Below are positions 25,319-34,385 of a DNA stretch of 64,000 nucleotides, piece after piece; the first letter of the stretch is position 1, and each line of letters begins with the position of its first letter. The DNA lies in NCBI GenBank assembly GCA_963744935.1, contig CAVUVM010000010.1, forward strand, positions 1 through 64,000, read 5' to 3'. The notes beneath the pieces are model-generated. The model worked only from the letters and a program-made list of their open reading frames with translations. It did no database searches and was not told where the DNA came from. The position numbers and the translations under genes were made by a program. The DNA comes from Bog-473 sp963744935 (lineage in GTDB: Bacteria; Actinomycetota; Acidimicrobiia; Acidimicrobiales; RAAP-2).

Positions 25319-26833
25319 TCAGCCGCCGAGCAGACCACCGAGGCCACCGAGCACGCCGGGCTCCGTGGTCGTCGTGGTGCTCGATCCTGATCCGGCCGAG
25401 CTGCTGGTGCCCGAGGTGCCGCTGCCCGAACCCGAGGACCCGGACCCCGGCAGGACGTTGCCCAGGCCCAGACCTGATGAGAGGCCGTTCACCGTGTTGG
25501 TCACACTGCCGGCCGTGCTCCCGCCGCCGCTGGTGATGCCACCGACGGTGCTGCCCACGCCGTTGACGGTGCTGCCGACACCACTGGTGACGCCACCGAC
25601 CGTGTTGCCGAGACCACTGGTGACGCCGCCGACCGTGTTTCCCACGCCACTGACGACACCGCCGGCCGCACCGCCGAGCGCGCCCCCGACGCTGTTGGCC
25701 ACGCCGCTGACCGTGCTTCCCACGCCACTGACGACACCGCCGGCCACGCCGCCCACCGTCCCCCCGACGCCCTTGGTCACGCCGCCGATGCCGCCGCCGC
25801 CGCTCGCCCCACCGAGTAGCCCGCCGACGCCGGCGCCCGGTCCACCTGACTGAGATCCCGACCCCGACGATCCGTCGTGCGATGAGCCAGGGCCGGAGCC
25901 GGTTCCTCCTCCGCCACCTCCGCTTCCGCCAAGACCAGCACCCAGACCGTCCGCGGCCAGTCCGTTCGTGACCGCCGCGCCGGAAGCGCCCCTCGCATCG
26001 GGGCCGGAAACCGGCACGCCGAAGACGAGTTGGGGTGCGGCAAGGGCGGAGCCCGGTGCCCCCGGCGGTGCACTGGGTCCACCGGAGAACGCATGTGGAG
26101 CAATGAACGCTGCCGCGACGGCAGCACCGGTGACCGCCATGCCTGCCATTGCGTTGCGCAAACCCTCGCCCGCGCCACCGCTCTGGTGGTTGACGGTTGC
26201 GCCGCGGTGGGCCACCCGGAAGAAGGTGCGGCGAAACAGCGCCCCGGTGGCGATGAGGAAGCCGGCCAGCGCTTCCTTGGACTCCGACACGACAGCGAAC
26301 TCGCGCTTGAGCGCCTGGCGCGCTCGCCACAGCAGCGTCTCGATGGTCCCGATCTCGACGCCTTCGTGGTCTGCGATCTGCTGGTACGTCCAGCCTGATT
26401 CCTCGCGCATGGCGAGGACGTGGCGGTGCCGCGTCGAGAGCCGGTCGAGCGCCCGGTTGACGAGCTCGCCGTCGACCGCCGCCAGGACCAGCTCTTCGGA
26501 AGTGTCCTCGCCGACGACCCCGACGGGATGATGCGCCGTCAGTTCCATGTCGTCGGTGGGCGTGCTGCGCGAGCGCCGGCGCAACATGTCGGTGCAGACG
26601 TTGCCGGCGATCACCGTGAGCCACGGGTAGAAGCGCCGCTCACCCGCGAACCGCGGCAGAGCCTTCCAGGCCCGGGCGAAAGCCTCCTGTGCCGCGTCCT
26701 CCGCCTCGTGGCGGTCGTTTAAACGTCGCAGGCAGAAGCGAAGAAGGCGTTCGTAGTAGCGCGCGTAGAGATTGCCGAACGCGGCGGAGTCACCGCCCTG
26801 GCAGCGCTCCACGAGAGCGCGGTCGCGGCTCAA
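25319..26833 (-). CDS. ECF sigma factor with membrane segment and glycine-rich repeat tail
   Basis: A 504-residue protein, over twice the usual ECF length. Region 2 covers about 5-85 (FGNLYARYYERLLRFCLRRL, then EDAAQEAFARAWKALPRF) and region 4 about 125-185 (LSTRHRHVLAMREESGWTYQ, then IADHEGVEIGTIETLLWRAR). Next come a basic linker and one hydrophobic segment near 230-250 (NAMAGMAVTGAAVAAAFIAP). The remaining 250 residues are Gly/Ser/Thr/Val-rich with loose 11-residue repeats such as GGVTSGLGNTV and GGVTSGVGSTV, ending in Thr-rich and Gly-rich strings. The topology suggests a sigma factor held at the membrane with an exported tail, so release may need proteolysis; that is inference. The start is a TTG at 26833. 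No separate anti-sigma gene is adjacent. Confidence 0.82.
   Translation of the reverse strand: MSRDRALVERCQGGDSAAFGNLYARYYERLLRFCLRRLNDRHEAEDAAQEAFARAWKALPRFAGERRFYPWLTVIAGNVCTDMLRRRSRSTPTDDMELTAHHPVGVVGEDTSEELVLAAVDGELVNRALDRLSTRHRHVLAMREESGWTYQQIADHEGVEIGTIETLLWRARQALKREFAVVSESKEALAGFLIATGALFRRTFFRVAHRGATVNHQSGGAGEGLRNAMAGMAVTGAAVAAAFIAPHAFSGGPSAPPGAPGSALAAPQLVFGVPVSGPDARGASGAAVTNGLAADGLGAGLGGSGGGGGGTGSGPGSSHDGSSGSGSQSGGPGAGVGGLLGGASGGGGIGGVTKGVGGTVGGVAGGVVSGVGSTVSGVANSVGGALGGAAGGVVSGVGNTVGGVTSGLGNTVGGVTSGVGSTVNGVGSTVGGITSGGGSTAGSVTNTVNGLSSGLGLGNVLPGSGSSGSGSGTSGTSSSAGSGSSTTTTTEPGVLGGLGGLLGG
25639..25745 (-). repeat. 29-bp exact repeat within the sigma-factor tail
   Basis: The same 29 bases occur at 25639-25667 and 25717-25745 (starting TTCCCACGCCACTGACGACA), within a longer zone (about 25540-25790) of degenerate 33-bp units coding for the GGVxSGVGxTV repeats. 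It points to expansion by internal duplication. Confidence 0.7.
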
Positions 26834-27283
26834 GGTCGACGTCGTCGCAGAGACTGGTTAGCTCTTCCTGGCGGAGCGCCACTATCCCGTCCCTCCCCTT
26901 CCCCTTCCGGCCTCACGAGGAGTTTGGTTCCATTATGACTGACCTTCAAAAGCGCCTAAGAGGTCAGCGTCGACACCTTCAATAACCGGGGTTGGCGATT
27001 TCAAACAACAGAAACAACAGACTGACAATTACGCCCCCGGCTCCTGAATCCTGCGCTTCACCTCCTCCGCTCACGAGCTCTGACGAGCCCCGAGCACCCC
27101 TTTTTGTGCACCCCTGTGTAAGTAACGGGCGTGGACCGCTCTGCTTGCGGTCGGCGCCGCAAGGTTGTTCGGCTCCCGCCGTTTTTCTCGACGCAGGAAT
27201 GGACGGGGGGACGTGCATCTTCGCCCGTCCGCGCGCATGGGGAGGCCTCGGAAGGGGGGACGACGTCGGTGGAGACGGGCGAC
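26834..27283. other. Divergent control region between the sigma factor and the mce operon
   Basis: About 450 bases that must hold the promoters of both units. It contains a local AT-richer part (26930-27040) that is unusual for this genome. A 16-codon frame (ATG at 26936, MTDLQKRLRGQRRHLQ) follows GAGGAG by 12 bases and could be a leader peptide or chance. I could not pick a convincing -35/-10 pair. Confidence 0.4.
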
Positions 27284-28201
27284 ATGAGCGGCGACACCCC
27301 CCACCACGCGTCCGGATCCACCCAACCTCTTTCCCGAGCCGAGATGGCCCGACGTCTCGGCACCCCGAGCGGCCGTCCCGGCGCTGGAGGGGCGGGCGTC
27401 CTGACCCGCCCCAGCCGCCCGCTCACCGACGACGGGAAGTTTGCGACCGCCGTCCGTGAGACCGGCAACATGTTCGCCACGGCCCTGGAGGCGATCCGCC
27501 AGGCTCCGCTCAAGGGCGTCCCCATGGCGGAGTTCTTCGACCAGTGCTGGTTCTTGGCCCGCGTCACCACGCTGCCACTCATCTTGCTGTCGATCCCCTT
27601 CGGGATGGTGATCGCACTCGAGGTCGGGTCGCTGCTCGAACAGATCGGCGCGCAGTCCCAACTCGGAGCCGCCATGGTGCTGGCGGTGGTGCGTGAGCAG
27701 GCGCCTGTCGCTACGGCGCTGCTGATCGCCGGCGCCGGCGGGTCCGCCATGTGCGCCGATTTGGGTTCGCGGCGGATCCGGGACGAGATCAGCGCGATGG
27801 AGGTGATGGGCGTCAACCCGCTCCACCGTCTGGTGCTCCCACGGCTCTTGGCCGCCACCCTCGTGGCCGTGCTCCTCGATGGGGTCGTCAGTGTCGCCGG
27901 CATCGCCGGTGGCCTGTGGTTCGGGACCCAGTCCATTCACATCACGGCGAGCAGCTTCTTCGCTACCTTCAGCGAGCTGAGCCAGATCGCGGACCTCGTT
28001 ATCGCGCTCGTCAAGGCAGGCATCTTCGGGTTCATCGCCGCGATGGTTGCCTGCTACAAGGGCCTCTACTGCAAGAGCGGGCCCAAGGGGGTTGGTGACG
28101 CGGTCAACCAGGCCGTGGTCGTGACCTTCATCCTCTCGTTCTTCGTGAACTTCCTTCTGACGGTCTTCTATTTCAACTTCGTCCCGCAGAAGGGCATCTG
28201 A
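27284..28201 (+). CDS. yrbEA: MlaE/YrbE family permease, first (YrbEA)
   Basis: Integral membrane permease of the Mce lipid transporter, about 305 residues. The MlaE domain shows FLARVTTLPLILLSIPFGMV, then the cytoplasmic loop SRRIRDEISAMEVMGVNPLH, which contacts the ATPase, and C-terminal segments (DLVIALVKAGIFGFIAAMVA). The N-terminal 80 residues are a low-complexity, Pro/Gly-rich tail. I use the ATG at 27284 with GGAG 9 bases before it; a GTG at 27269 with its own Shine-Dalgarno is also possible. It overlaps yrbEB by one base (TGATG) and opens the mce operon. Confidence 0.9.
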   Translation: MSGDTPHHASGSTQPLSRAEMARRLGTPSGRPGAGGAGVLTRPSRPLTDDGKFATAVRETGNMFATALEAIRQAPLKGVPMAEFFDQCWFLARVTTLPLILLSIPFGMVIALEVGSLLEQIGAQSQLGAAMVLAVVREQAPVATALLIAGAGGSAMCADLGSRRIRDEISAMEVMGVNPLHRLVLPRLLAATLVAVLLDGVVSVAGIAGGLWFGTQSIHITASSFFATFSELSQIADLVIALVKAGIFGFIAAMVACYKGLYCKSGPKGVGDAVNQAVVVTFILSFFVNFLLTVFYFNFVPQKGI

Positions 28202-29091
28202 TGGCGCTCGATGCACCAGTCAGGCCACAGCCGGGATCGCTCCCCACCGTGGGCAGGAACCTGACGACGAAGGTGGTCGGGTTCGGGGATGCCGCCATCG
28301 GTGTCTTCGACGCATTCGCCGCGCAGCTGAAGTTCTACCTACGCATCTTGCGCGCCTTGCCCCGCGCGCTGCGCTACCCCAAGGAGATCCTGGTCCTGAT
28401 GTCCGACATCAGCTTGGGGTCGGGTGCGCTCGTCGTGGGCGGCGGCATGTTCTTCGTGGTCGTCTCCATCTCGTTCTTCACCGGGACCGAGGTTGGGCTC
28501 GAGGGCTTCAACGGGCTCCAGCAGATCGGAGCCGAGGCGTTCACCGGCGTCATCACCTCGCTCGCCAACACCCGGGAGATCACGCCGCTGGTCGCGGGTG
28601 TGGCACTGGCCGCGCAGGTGGGTGCCGGGTTCACAGCCCAGCTCGGCGCGATGCGCATCAGCGACGAGATCGACGCGCTCGAGGTCATGGGCGTCAACAG
28701 CGTCGTCTACCTCGTCGCTACCCGCGTCTGGGCGGCACTGATCACCATGATCCCCCTCTACCTGGCGGCGCTCTTCGCCAGCTACTTGGCCTCCGAGCTG
28801 GTCGTGACGAGGTTCTTCGGCCTGTCGACGGGAACCTACACCCACTATTTCCGGCTCTACCTGCCGCCGCTCGACATCTTCTACTCGTTCCTCAAGGCGA
28901 TGGTGTTCGCCGTCTTGGTGACCTTCGTCCACTGCTACTACGGCTACAACGCGAACGGCGGGCCGGCCGGTGTGGGAGTGGCGGCGGGCCGTGCCATCCG
29001 CCTCTCCATCATCTTGGTGGTCGTCGTCAACCTCCTCATGTCGCTGATCCTCTTCGGCGGTGTCAACGCCACGGCGAGGTTGGTCGGATGA
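28201..29091 (+). CDS. yrbEB: MlaE/YrbE family permease, second (YrbEB)
   Basis: Second permease half, 296 residues. The ATPase-facing loop is AMRISDEIDALEVMGVNSVV, and membrane segments include GSGALVVGGGMFFVVVSISF, TRVWAALITMIPLYLAALFA and a final LSIILVVVVNLLMSLILFGG. Together with the first permease it forms the inner-membrane channel through which lipids arriving via the Mce proteins are moved. It overlaps its neighbours by 1 and 4 bp, so it is translated in step with them. Confidence 0.92.
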   Translation: MALDAPVRPQPGSLPTVGRNLTTKVVGFGDAAIGVFDAFAAQLKFYLRILRALPRALRYPKEILVLMSDISLGSGALVVGGGMFFVVVSISFFTGTEVGLEGFNGLQQIGAEAFTGVITSLANTREITPLVAGVALAAQVGAGFTAQLGAMRISDEIDALEVMGVNSVVYLVATRVWAALITMIPLYLAALFASYLASELVVTRFFGLSTGTYTHYFRLYLPPLDIFYSFLKAMVFAVLVTFVHCYYGYNANGGPAGVGVAAGRAIRLSIILVVVVNLLMSLILFGGVNATARLVG

Positions 29092-30368
29092 GAAGGCTCC
29101 TGAACCTCGTCGTCAGCCTCGTCGTCCTGTTCGGCCTCGTGTTCGGCACGGTCACGCTGGTGCGCCTGGCCAACGGGGATTACGCCGGCGACTACACGCT
29201 GAGCGGGACCTTCCCCAGCGCGGGAGAGGGCTTGCACCCGGGCTCGGCCGTGGTCTTTCGCGGCGTGCAAGTCGGCCGGGTGTCGACAATCTCGCTCGAC
29301 CAGAACCGGGCGCAGGTGACCGTGCTCATCGAGCCCTCGTTCAAGGTCCCCGCCACCTCTACGGCAACGATCGAGCCGGTCAACCTGTTCGGTGCGGAGC
29401 AGGTGTCCATCACGTCACCCCACGGAAATGCTGACGCCGCGCCGTACTTGTCGCAGGGGGAATCCTTCGCACACGCCGCGAGCAGCGACGAGCTGGGTGA
29501 CCTCTTTGCCGCTGCGACTCCGTTGTTGAACAAGATCGACACCAACAACCTCTCGACAGTGCTGGGGGAGCTAGCGCAGGCGTCGCAGGGTGAAGGACCG
29601 AAGATCGCCGCCTCCATCAGTGCGGGCACCCAGCTGGCCGGACTCCTCGATCGCACGCTGAACGCGCAGCTGCTGGCGCTCGACTCCTTCGCACAGTTCA
29701 CCCAGGCCGTGGCACCCGCCGCTTCGGACCTCAACAACCTCAACGCGCAGATCAACGCAGGCCTGCCCGCGTTCAACGCGGAAGAGACCGACTACGAGAA
29801 TCTCTTGAACACCTTGATCCCGTTCTCCAACCGGCTGGCTGCGCTCCTCTCGACCTACCACCCCGACATCACGACCATCCTCGAATCGGGGGACAACGTG
29901 TCGAGAGTGCTGCTGGCGCAGCAGGACATGATCGGCCAGGTGGTCAACGGCGCGTACCACTACTTCCAGAAGATCGCGCAGGGCGCGTCGGGCCTGAACA
30001 CGTTGCCCGACGGGAGCACGTACGCCTACTTCAACACCTTCATCCTCTTCAGCGACGTGAACAGCCTGGTGTGCAACCTGATCGCGCCGCCGACCGGGGG
30101 GATGTCGTTCCTCCAGCCCATTCAGCAGGCGCTTGCGGGCGCCGGATCTGCGTTCAACTGCTCGTCCGAGCTGGCAACCTTCGACGCGCTGCAGACCGCG
30201 CCCGGCTCGCCCGCGGCGGCCGCGGCCGCGACGTCCCCGACCGCCGCGGCGTCGCAGGCCGGGGCAGCGGCGGCCAACCAGGCCTACGGCATCATCGGGC
30301 AGCCGGACGAGTCCCAGCCCACGAGCCTCGGCAGCATCATCACGCAGCTCCTCGGGGGCCCGTTATGA
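29088..30368 (+). CDS. mceA: Mce family protein A
   Basis: First of six Mce proteins, 426 residues, exported and anchored by an N-terminal segment (LVVSLVVLFGLVFGTVTLV). The MCE domain spans about 36-115 (YTLSGTFPSAGEGLHPGSAV, VFRGVQVGRVSTISLD). The helical middle would join those of MceB-F to make the lipid-carrying tube across the envelope. The C-terminal 60 residues are Ala/Ser-rich and disordered. It shares 4-bp overlaps with yrbEB and mceB. Confidence 0.88.
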   Translation: MRRLLNLVVSLVVLFGLVFGTVTLVRLANGDYAGDYTLSGTFPSAGEGLHPGSAVVFRGVQVGRVSTISLDQNRAQVTVLIEPSFKVPATSTATIEPVNLFGAEQVSITSPHGNADAAPYLSQGESFAHAASSDELGDLFAAATPLLNKIDTNNLSTVLGELAQASQGEGPKIAASISAGTQLAGLLDRTLNAQLLALDSFAQFTQAVAPAASDLNNLNAQINAGLPAFNAEETDYENLLNTLIPFSNRLAALLSTYHPDITTILESGDNVSRVLLAQQDMIGQVVNGAYHYFQKIAQGASGLNTLPDGSTYAYFNTFILFSDVNSLVCNLIAPPTGGMSFLQPIQQALAGAGSAFNCSSELATFDALQTAPGSPAAAAAATSPTAAASQAGAAAANQAYGIIGQPDESQPTSLGSIITQLLGGPL

Positions 30369-31567
30369 GGTTGCTCCGTTACTTCCCGGAGTCGGCGTTC
30401 AAGTTCGCCCTCTTCGCGCTGGTCTGCGTCGTCCTCCTGACTGGACTGGCCGCGAAGATCGGGAACCTTTCGCTCTTCACCAGCCGCCACACGATCGACG
30501 CGCAGATGAGTGACGTCACCGGATTGGCGAGCGGGGACGTCGTCAACATCGCCGGCGTCCCGGTCGGCCAGGTCTCGGGTATCTCGGTTGAGCACGGGCA
30601 CGCCCTCATCTCGTTGAGCGTCGACAACACCGTCACGCTGCGGCGCTCGACTGACGTCGGGATGCGTTGGCAGAACGTGATCGGGCAGAAGGAGATCGAG
30701 CTGTACCCGGGGCACGGCGGTCCGATCCTGGTGTCGGGGTCGACGATCCCATTGAGCCACGACGTGACAGACGCCAGCATCAACGCGTTCTTGAACTCGC
30801 TCGGCCCCCTGCTGTCGTCCATCAACCCGACGGAGGCCAACGAGTTCGTCGAGAACGTCTCGGGCGCGCTCGAGGGCGACACGGCCGAGATCAACCAGCT
30901 GATCAACAGCGGTGCGGCTGTGTCGTCGACCGTCGAGTCCCTCGACACCCAGGTGGGCCAGGTCATCGGCAACCTCGACCAGGTGCTCACCGCGCTCGCT
31001 TCGCGCTCGGGCGACATCGACAGCCTGGTCATCAACCTGCAGACGGTGTCGTCCGCCTTGGCGTCGAAGAACTCGCTGCTCGACGACGTCGTGGGCAACC
31101 TCTCGCAGGTGGCGACCGACCTGGCCAGCCTCATCGGGAACAACCACAACACCATCACGAGCACCATCGACAACCTGCAGGCGGTTGCCTCCGACGTCCA
31201 GAACAACCAGCAGAACCTGGCCAACAGCCTCTCGACGCTCGGCGCCGGCCTGGCGCCCTACATCCAGATCTCCCAGTGGGGCCAGTGGTTCGCGGTCGAG
31301 ACGATCTACACCTGCCTGGCCAACCAGACGGTCTGTCCGTATTACCAGCCGAGCAATCCGCCCGCCGGCTCCGGCCCCTTCGGGAGCCCGCCGCTGCCCG
31401 CACCCCTCTCGGGCGTCACGACGCCGGGCCTGCCGAGCGCCGACACCTCCTCGGCGGGCACCGGGGCCCCGCCGTTGGCGTCGTCGAGCCTCGGCCAGGA
31501 TCTCCAAGCCGTCAGCGGGGCGGCGGCACCGGCCGCAGGGAGCGCCACGACGGGAGGGTCGCCGTGA
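30365..31567 (+). CDS. mceB: Mce family protein B
   Basis: A 400-residue Mce protein with an N-terminal segment (FKFALFALVCVVLLTGLAAK). Its MCE domain is at about 40-115 (QMSDVTGLASGDVVNIAGVP, VGQVSGISVEHGHALISLSV). A long helical stretch follows with a repeated heptad-like pattern (SLDTQVGQVIGNLDQVLTAL). One Cys pair (YTCLANQTVCPYY) precedes a Pro/Ser-rich tail. The start overlaps the mceA stop by 4 bp (ATGA). Confidence 0.88.
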   Translation: MRLLRYFPESAFKFALFALVCVVLLTGLAAKIGNLSLFTSRHTIDAQMSDVTGLASGDVVNIAGVPVGQVSGISVEHGHALISLSVDNTVTLRRSTDVGMRWQNVIGQKEIELYPGHGGPILVSGSTIPLSHDVTDASINAFLNSLGPLLSSINPTEANEFVENVSGALEGDTAEINQLINSGAAVSSTVESLDTQVGQVIGNLDQVLTALASRSGDIDSLVINLQTVSSALASKNSLLDDVVGNLSQVATDLASLIGNNHNTITSTIDNLQAVASDVQNNQQNLANSLSTLGAGLAPYIQISQWGQWFAVETIYTCLANQTVCPYYQPSNPPAGSGPFGSPPLPAPLSGVTTPGLPSADTSSAGTGAPPLASSSLGQDLQAVSGAAAPAAGSATTGGSP

Positions 31568-32817
31568 AGGCCTTCACCGAACGGAACCCCAAGGTGCTCG
31601 GCCTGATCGGGATCGTCGTCATGGCCTGCTGCATCTGCGCCATCCTCTTCCTCAACCGCAGCCTGTTCTTGTCGGGCTACACGGTGGACGCCCGCTTCGC
31701 CAACGCGGCCGGCATCGCCAAGGGCACCAACGTCATGGTGGCCGGTGTCAACGTGGGCTCCGTCACCTCCGTACAGGTGCACGGCAACGCCGTCGACGCC
31801 TCCCTGTCGGTCAACCGGTCGGTGCAGCTGCCGCACGAAACCACGGCAGCGATCGAGGTCGAGACGCTCCTCGGCGTCGTCGACGTCACGCTCACGCCGG
31901 TCAGCGGGTGGGACGACCCACTGAAGCAGGGTGCGCTGATCACCGACACCTCGGTCCCCACGGAGTTCTACGAACTGCAGAACACCGCGCACTCCCTGCT
32001 GTCGAAAACCAACGCGCAGGCGCTCAACAGCCTGGTGACCTCGCTGGCGAAGATCACCAAGGACAAGCAGACCCAGGTGGCCCAGATCATTCAGGGGCTC
32101 GGCTCCCTGACGACGACGGTCGACCAGCGCAGCGGGCAGGTCTCCCAGCTGATCGACTCGGCCAACACCGTGTCGTCGACGTTGGCCAGCCGCGACCAGC
32201 AGCTGCTCTCGGTCGTCAACAACCTCGACACCGTCTCGACCGGTCTCGCCGCCAACGACCAGGACCTGTCGAACCTCATCACCAACGTCGACACCATGGC
32301 CAGCCAGACCAACAGCCTGGTGAGCCAGGACTCGCCCGCGCTGAACTCGTTGCTCCAAAGCCTGCACGCCGACCTCGGCGTCGTCAGCCAGCACCAAGAC
32401 GACCTGGCGGAGGGTGTCAGCTACCTCGGCAGCGCACTGCACGGTTTCCAGTCGATCGCCTACAGCGGCACGACGCCGGTCAGCTGGGGCAACATCTTCG
32501 TCAACCCGGCGTCTCTCACCAACACCTTCGGCATCATCGGGCCCTGCGGGAGCTTCGACCAGGTCCTCGACCAGGTGCTCGGGCCGGACCCGACGCAGTG
32601 TAACGACCAGACGGGGCCGTTGCCCGGTGAGGGCTCCAACACCTCGCAGAGCAACTCCGTGGCCTCTCCTCCTTCGTCCTCTTCCTCTTCCGCGTCTTCT
32701 CCGTCACCCTCGTCCAACACGACCCCGTCCGGATCGCCGAACACCGGCGTCGGTCCCGACTCGGGCCTGGGCGCGCTGTCGCAGTTGATCGCACCGCTCT
32801 TGCAGGGGACCGGGTGA
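31564..32817 (+). CDS. mceC: Mce family protein C
   Basis: A 417-residue Mce protein starting from the GTG at 31564 (4-bp overlap with mceB). An N-terminal anchor (LGLIGIVVMACCICAILFLN) is followed by the MCE domain at about 38-115 (ARFANAAGIAKGTNVMVAGV, VETLLGVVDVTLTP). The helical part has long stretches of coiled-coil-like sequence, and the tail is very Ser/Pro-rich. It carries paired Cys near residue 330-350 (GPCGSFDQ, TQCNDQ). Confidence 0.88.
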   Translation: MKAFTERNPKVLGLIGIVVMACCICAILFLNRSLFLSGYTVDARFANAAGIAKGTNVMVAGVNVGSVTSVQVHGNAVDASLSVNRSVQLPHETTAAIEVETLLGVVDVTLTPVSGWDDPLKQGALITDTSVPTEFYELQNTAHSLLSKTNAQALNSLVTSLAKITKDKQTQVAQIIQGLGSLTTTVDQRSGQVSQLIDSANTVSSTLASRDQQLLSVVNNLDTVSTGLAANDQDLSNLITNVDTMASQTNSLVSQDSPALNSLLQSLHADLGVVSQHQDDLAEGVSYLGSALHGFQSIAYSGTTPVSWGNIFVNPASLTNTFGIIGPCGSFDQVLDQVLGPDPTQCNDQTGPLPGEGSNTSQSNSVASPPSSSSSSASSPSPSSNTTPSGSPNTGVGPDSGLGALSQLIAPLLQGTG

Positions 32818-34385
32818 TGGGCGCGATCGCGACCTCCAAGGCCGTCCGGTTCGCGCTGGCCGGCGTGGTCATCGTGGCGGGCGTCCTCACCGCGGTCGAG
32901 CTCACCAAGGGACCGGCGACCTATCCCCTCAACGTCGTCTATCCCAACGCGCCGGGTCTCTTCACCGGCGCCGCCGTGGACGTGCTGGGCGTCAAGGTGG
33001 GGAGCGTCACCGAGGTGCAGAACATCGGCGACAGGGTGGACGTGACGCTCGCCGTGAACAAAGGGACCAAGATCCCCTCTGGCGCGTTCGCCTCGCTCGT
33101 CGCAGCGCAGTTGCTGGGCTCTCCCGACCTCGATCTGAATCCCGGCTACACCAGCGGTCCCTACCTCGCGGCGGGGGCCACCATCCCCGAGGACCACACG
33201 GCGGTCCCAGTCTCGACCGACGAGGTGCTCAAGGAGCTGCAGCACACACTGAACGCCATCAACCCGCACGCGGTGGGCGACCTGGTGTCCAACCTGGCCA
33301 CCGACCTCGACGGGCAGGGATCCAACCTCAACAAGCTCATCGCGTCCGCGGCTGGGACCGTCCAGCTGCTGGCCGACAAGGGCAACGACCTGGGGCAGCT
33401 CAACGGGACGCTGGCCCAACTCACCGGCACGCTCGACACGGACACGGGGCAGATCGAGCAGCTCGTAGAGGAGTACGACACCGTCTCGAGCACCCTGGCC
33501 CAGCACTCGGGCCAGCTCAACGACGCCATCACCCAGCTGGCCGGCGCCAGTACGGGTCTCGTGAACCTGCTCGTGCCCAACCTGCAGCCGCTCGAGGCCG
33601 ACGTGGGCGCCGTCACCACGGCGGGCCGCACGCTGGACCGCAACCTGGCGTCGGTCGACGAGATCCTCCAGGACGGCAACAACCTCTTCCAGGGTGCCGA
33701 GCGCGCCTACGACCCCACCTACGACTGGCTCGACCTCAACCTGCAGTCACCGGTCGGCGTCAGCGGCGCCTACATCGCCGGCCTGTTGCGCGACCGGCTG
33801 GCCGGCATCTGCCGTCGCATCGTGTCCAATCATTCGAGCGGCCTGTCGGCGGCCGCGATCGCGACGTTGAACCAATGCGGGAACCCGTCCTCGGGCTTCT
33901 TCGACCCGCTGCTCGACGACATCCCGACCATCCTCGACACGCTCTCGGGGCAGGGCGGGTCCGCCACCGCGCAGTCGCTGCTGCAGCAGGGCCTGAGCCA
34001 GATCTCGGCCGCCACCCAATCGGCCGGTACCGCGTCCCAGAGCGCGCCACCATCGAGCACGCCGGACCACTCGGCCACCTCGGCCACCTCGTCCACCACG
34101 ACGACCACGCCGCCCACCACGACGACGACCACGCCGTGCGATTTGCTCGGCGTCCTCCTCGGGTGCAATGGCGGGCGCTCGAGCTCGGACGGCCTGGGCA
34201 ACCTGCTGTCGAGTGACGCCATGGGCGCCGCAAGGACGTCCACGGCGACGTTCGCCGACACCGCGATCGCGCCGGCCCTCACCGCGCCTGCGGCGTCGCT
34301 CCTCGGGCCGCTGCCCCAAGAGCAGCACCACGCCCAGCGCGGCCTCCTCTCCGGCTGGATGCGCGACGTGGAGAGTTGGTTCTGA
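32814..34385 (+). CDS. mceD: Mce family protein D
   Basis: The largest Mce protein of the set at 523 residues. It has an N-terminal anchor (VRFALAGVVIVAGVLTAVEL), an MCE domain at about 36-115 (VVYPNAPGLFTGAAVDVLGV) and an unusually long helical region. The tail includes a run of Thr and Pro (TSSTTTTTPPTTTTTT) followed by CDLLGVLLGC, a loop that two Cys could close. Position and the VLGVKVGSV motif match MceD. The start at 32814 overlaps mceC by 4 bp; an ATG one codon later is equally possible. Confidence 0.88.
   Translation: MMGAIATSKAVRFALAGVVIVAGVLTAVELTKGPATYPLNVVYPNAPGLFTGAAVDVLGVKVGSVTEVQNIGDRVDVTLAVNKGTKIPSGAFASLVAAQLLGSPDLDLNPGYTSGPYLAAGATIPEDHTAVPVSTDEVLKELQHTLNAINPHAVGDLVSNLATDLDGQGSNLNKLIASAAGTVQLLADKGNDLGQLNGTLAQLTGTLDTDTGQIEQLVEEYDTVSSTLAQHSGQLNDAITQLAGASTGLVNLLVPNLQPLEADVGAVTTAGRTLDRNLASVDEILQDGNNLFQGAERAYDPTYDWLDLNLQSPVGVSGAYIAGLLRDRLAGICRRIVSNHSSGLSAAAIATLNQCGNPSSGFFDPLLDDIPTILDTLSGQGGSATAQSLLQQGLSQISAATQSAGTASQSAPPSSTPDHSATSATSSTTTTTPPTTTTTTPCDLLGVLLGCNGGRSSSDGLGNLLSSDAMGAARTSTATFADTAIAPALTAPAASLLGPLPQEQHHAQRGLLSGWMRDVESWF

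Noticed and set aside
25275..26624. Arg-rich 449-codon frame overlapping the sigma factor
   Set aside because: It lies in a second frame of the same strand as a clear sigma factor, has no domain, and arises from GC-rich codon bias.
30667..31563. Alternative long frames across the mce genes
   Set aside because: They are out-of-frame readings of mceB and its neighbours; the true frames carry the MCE domain and N-terminal anchors.
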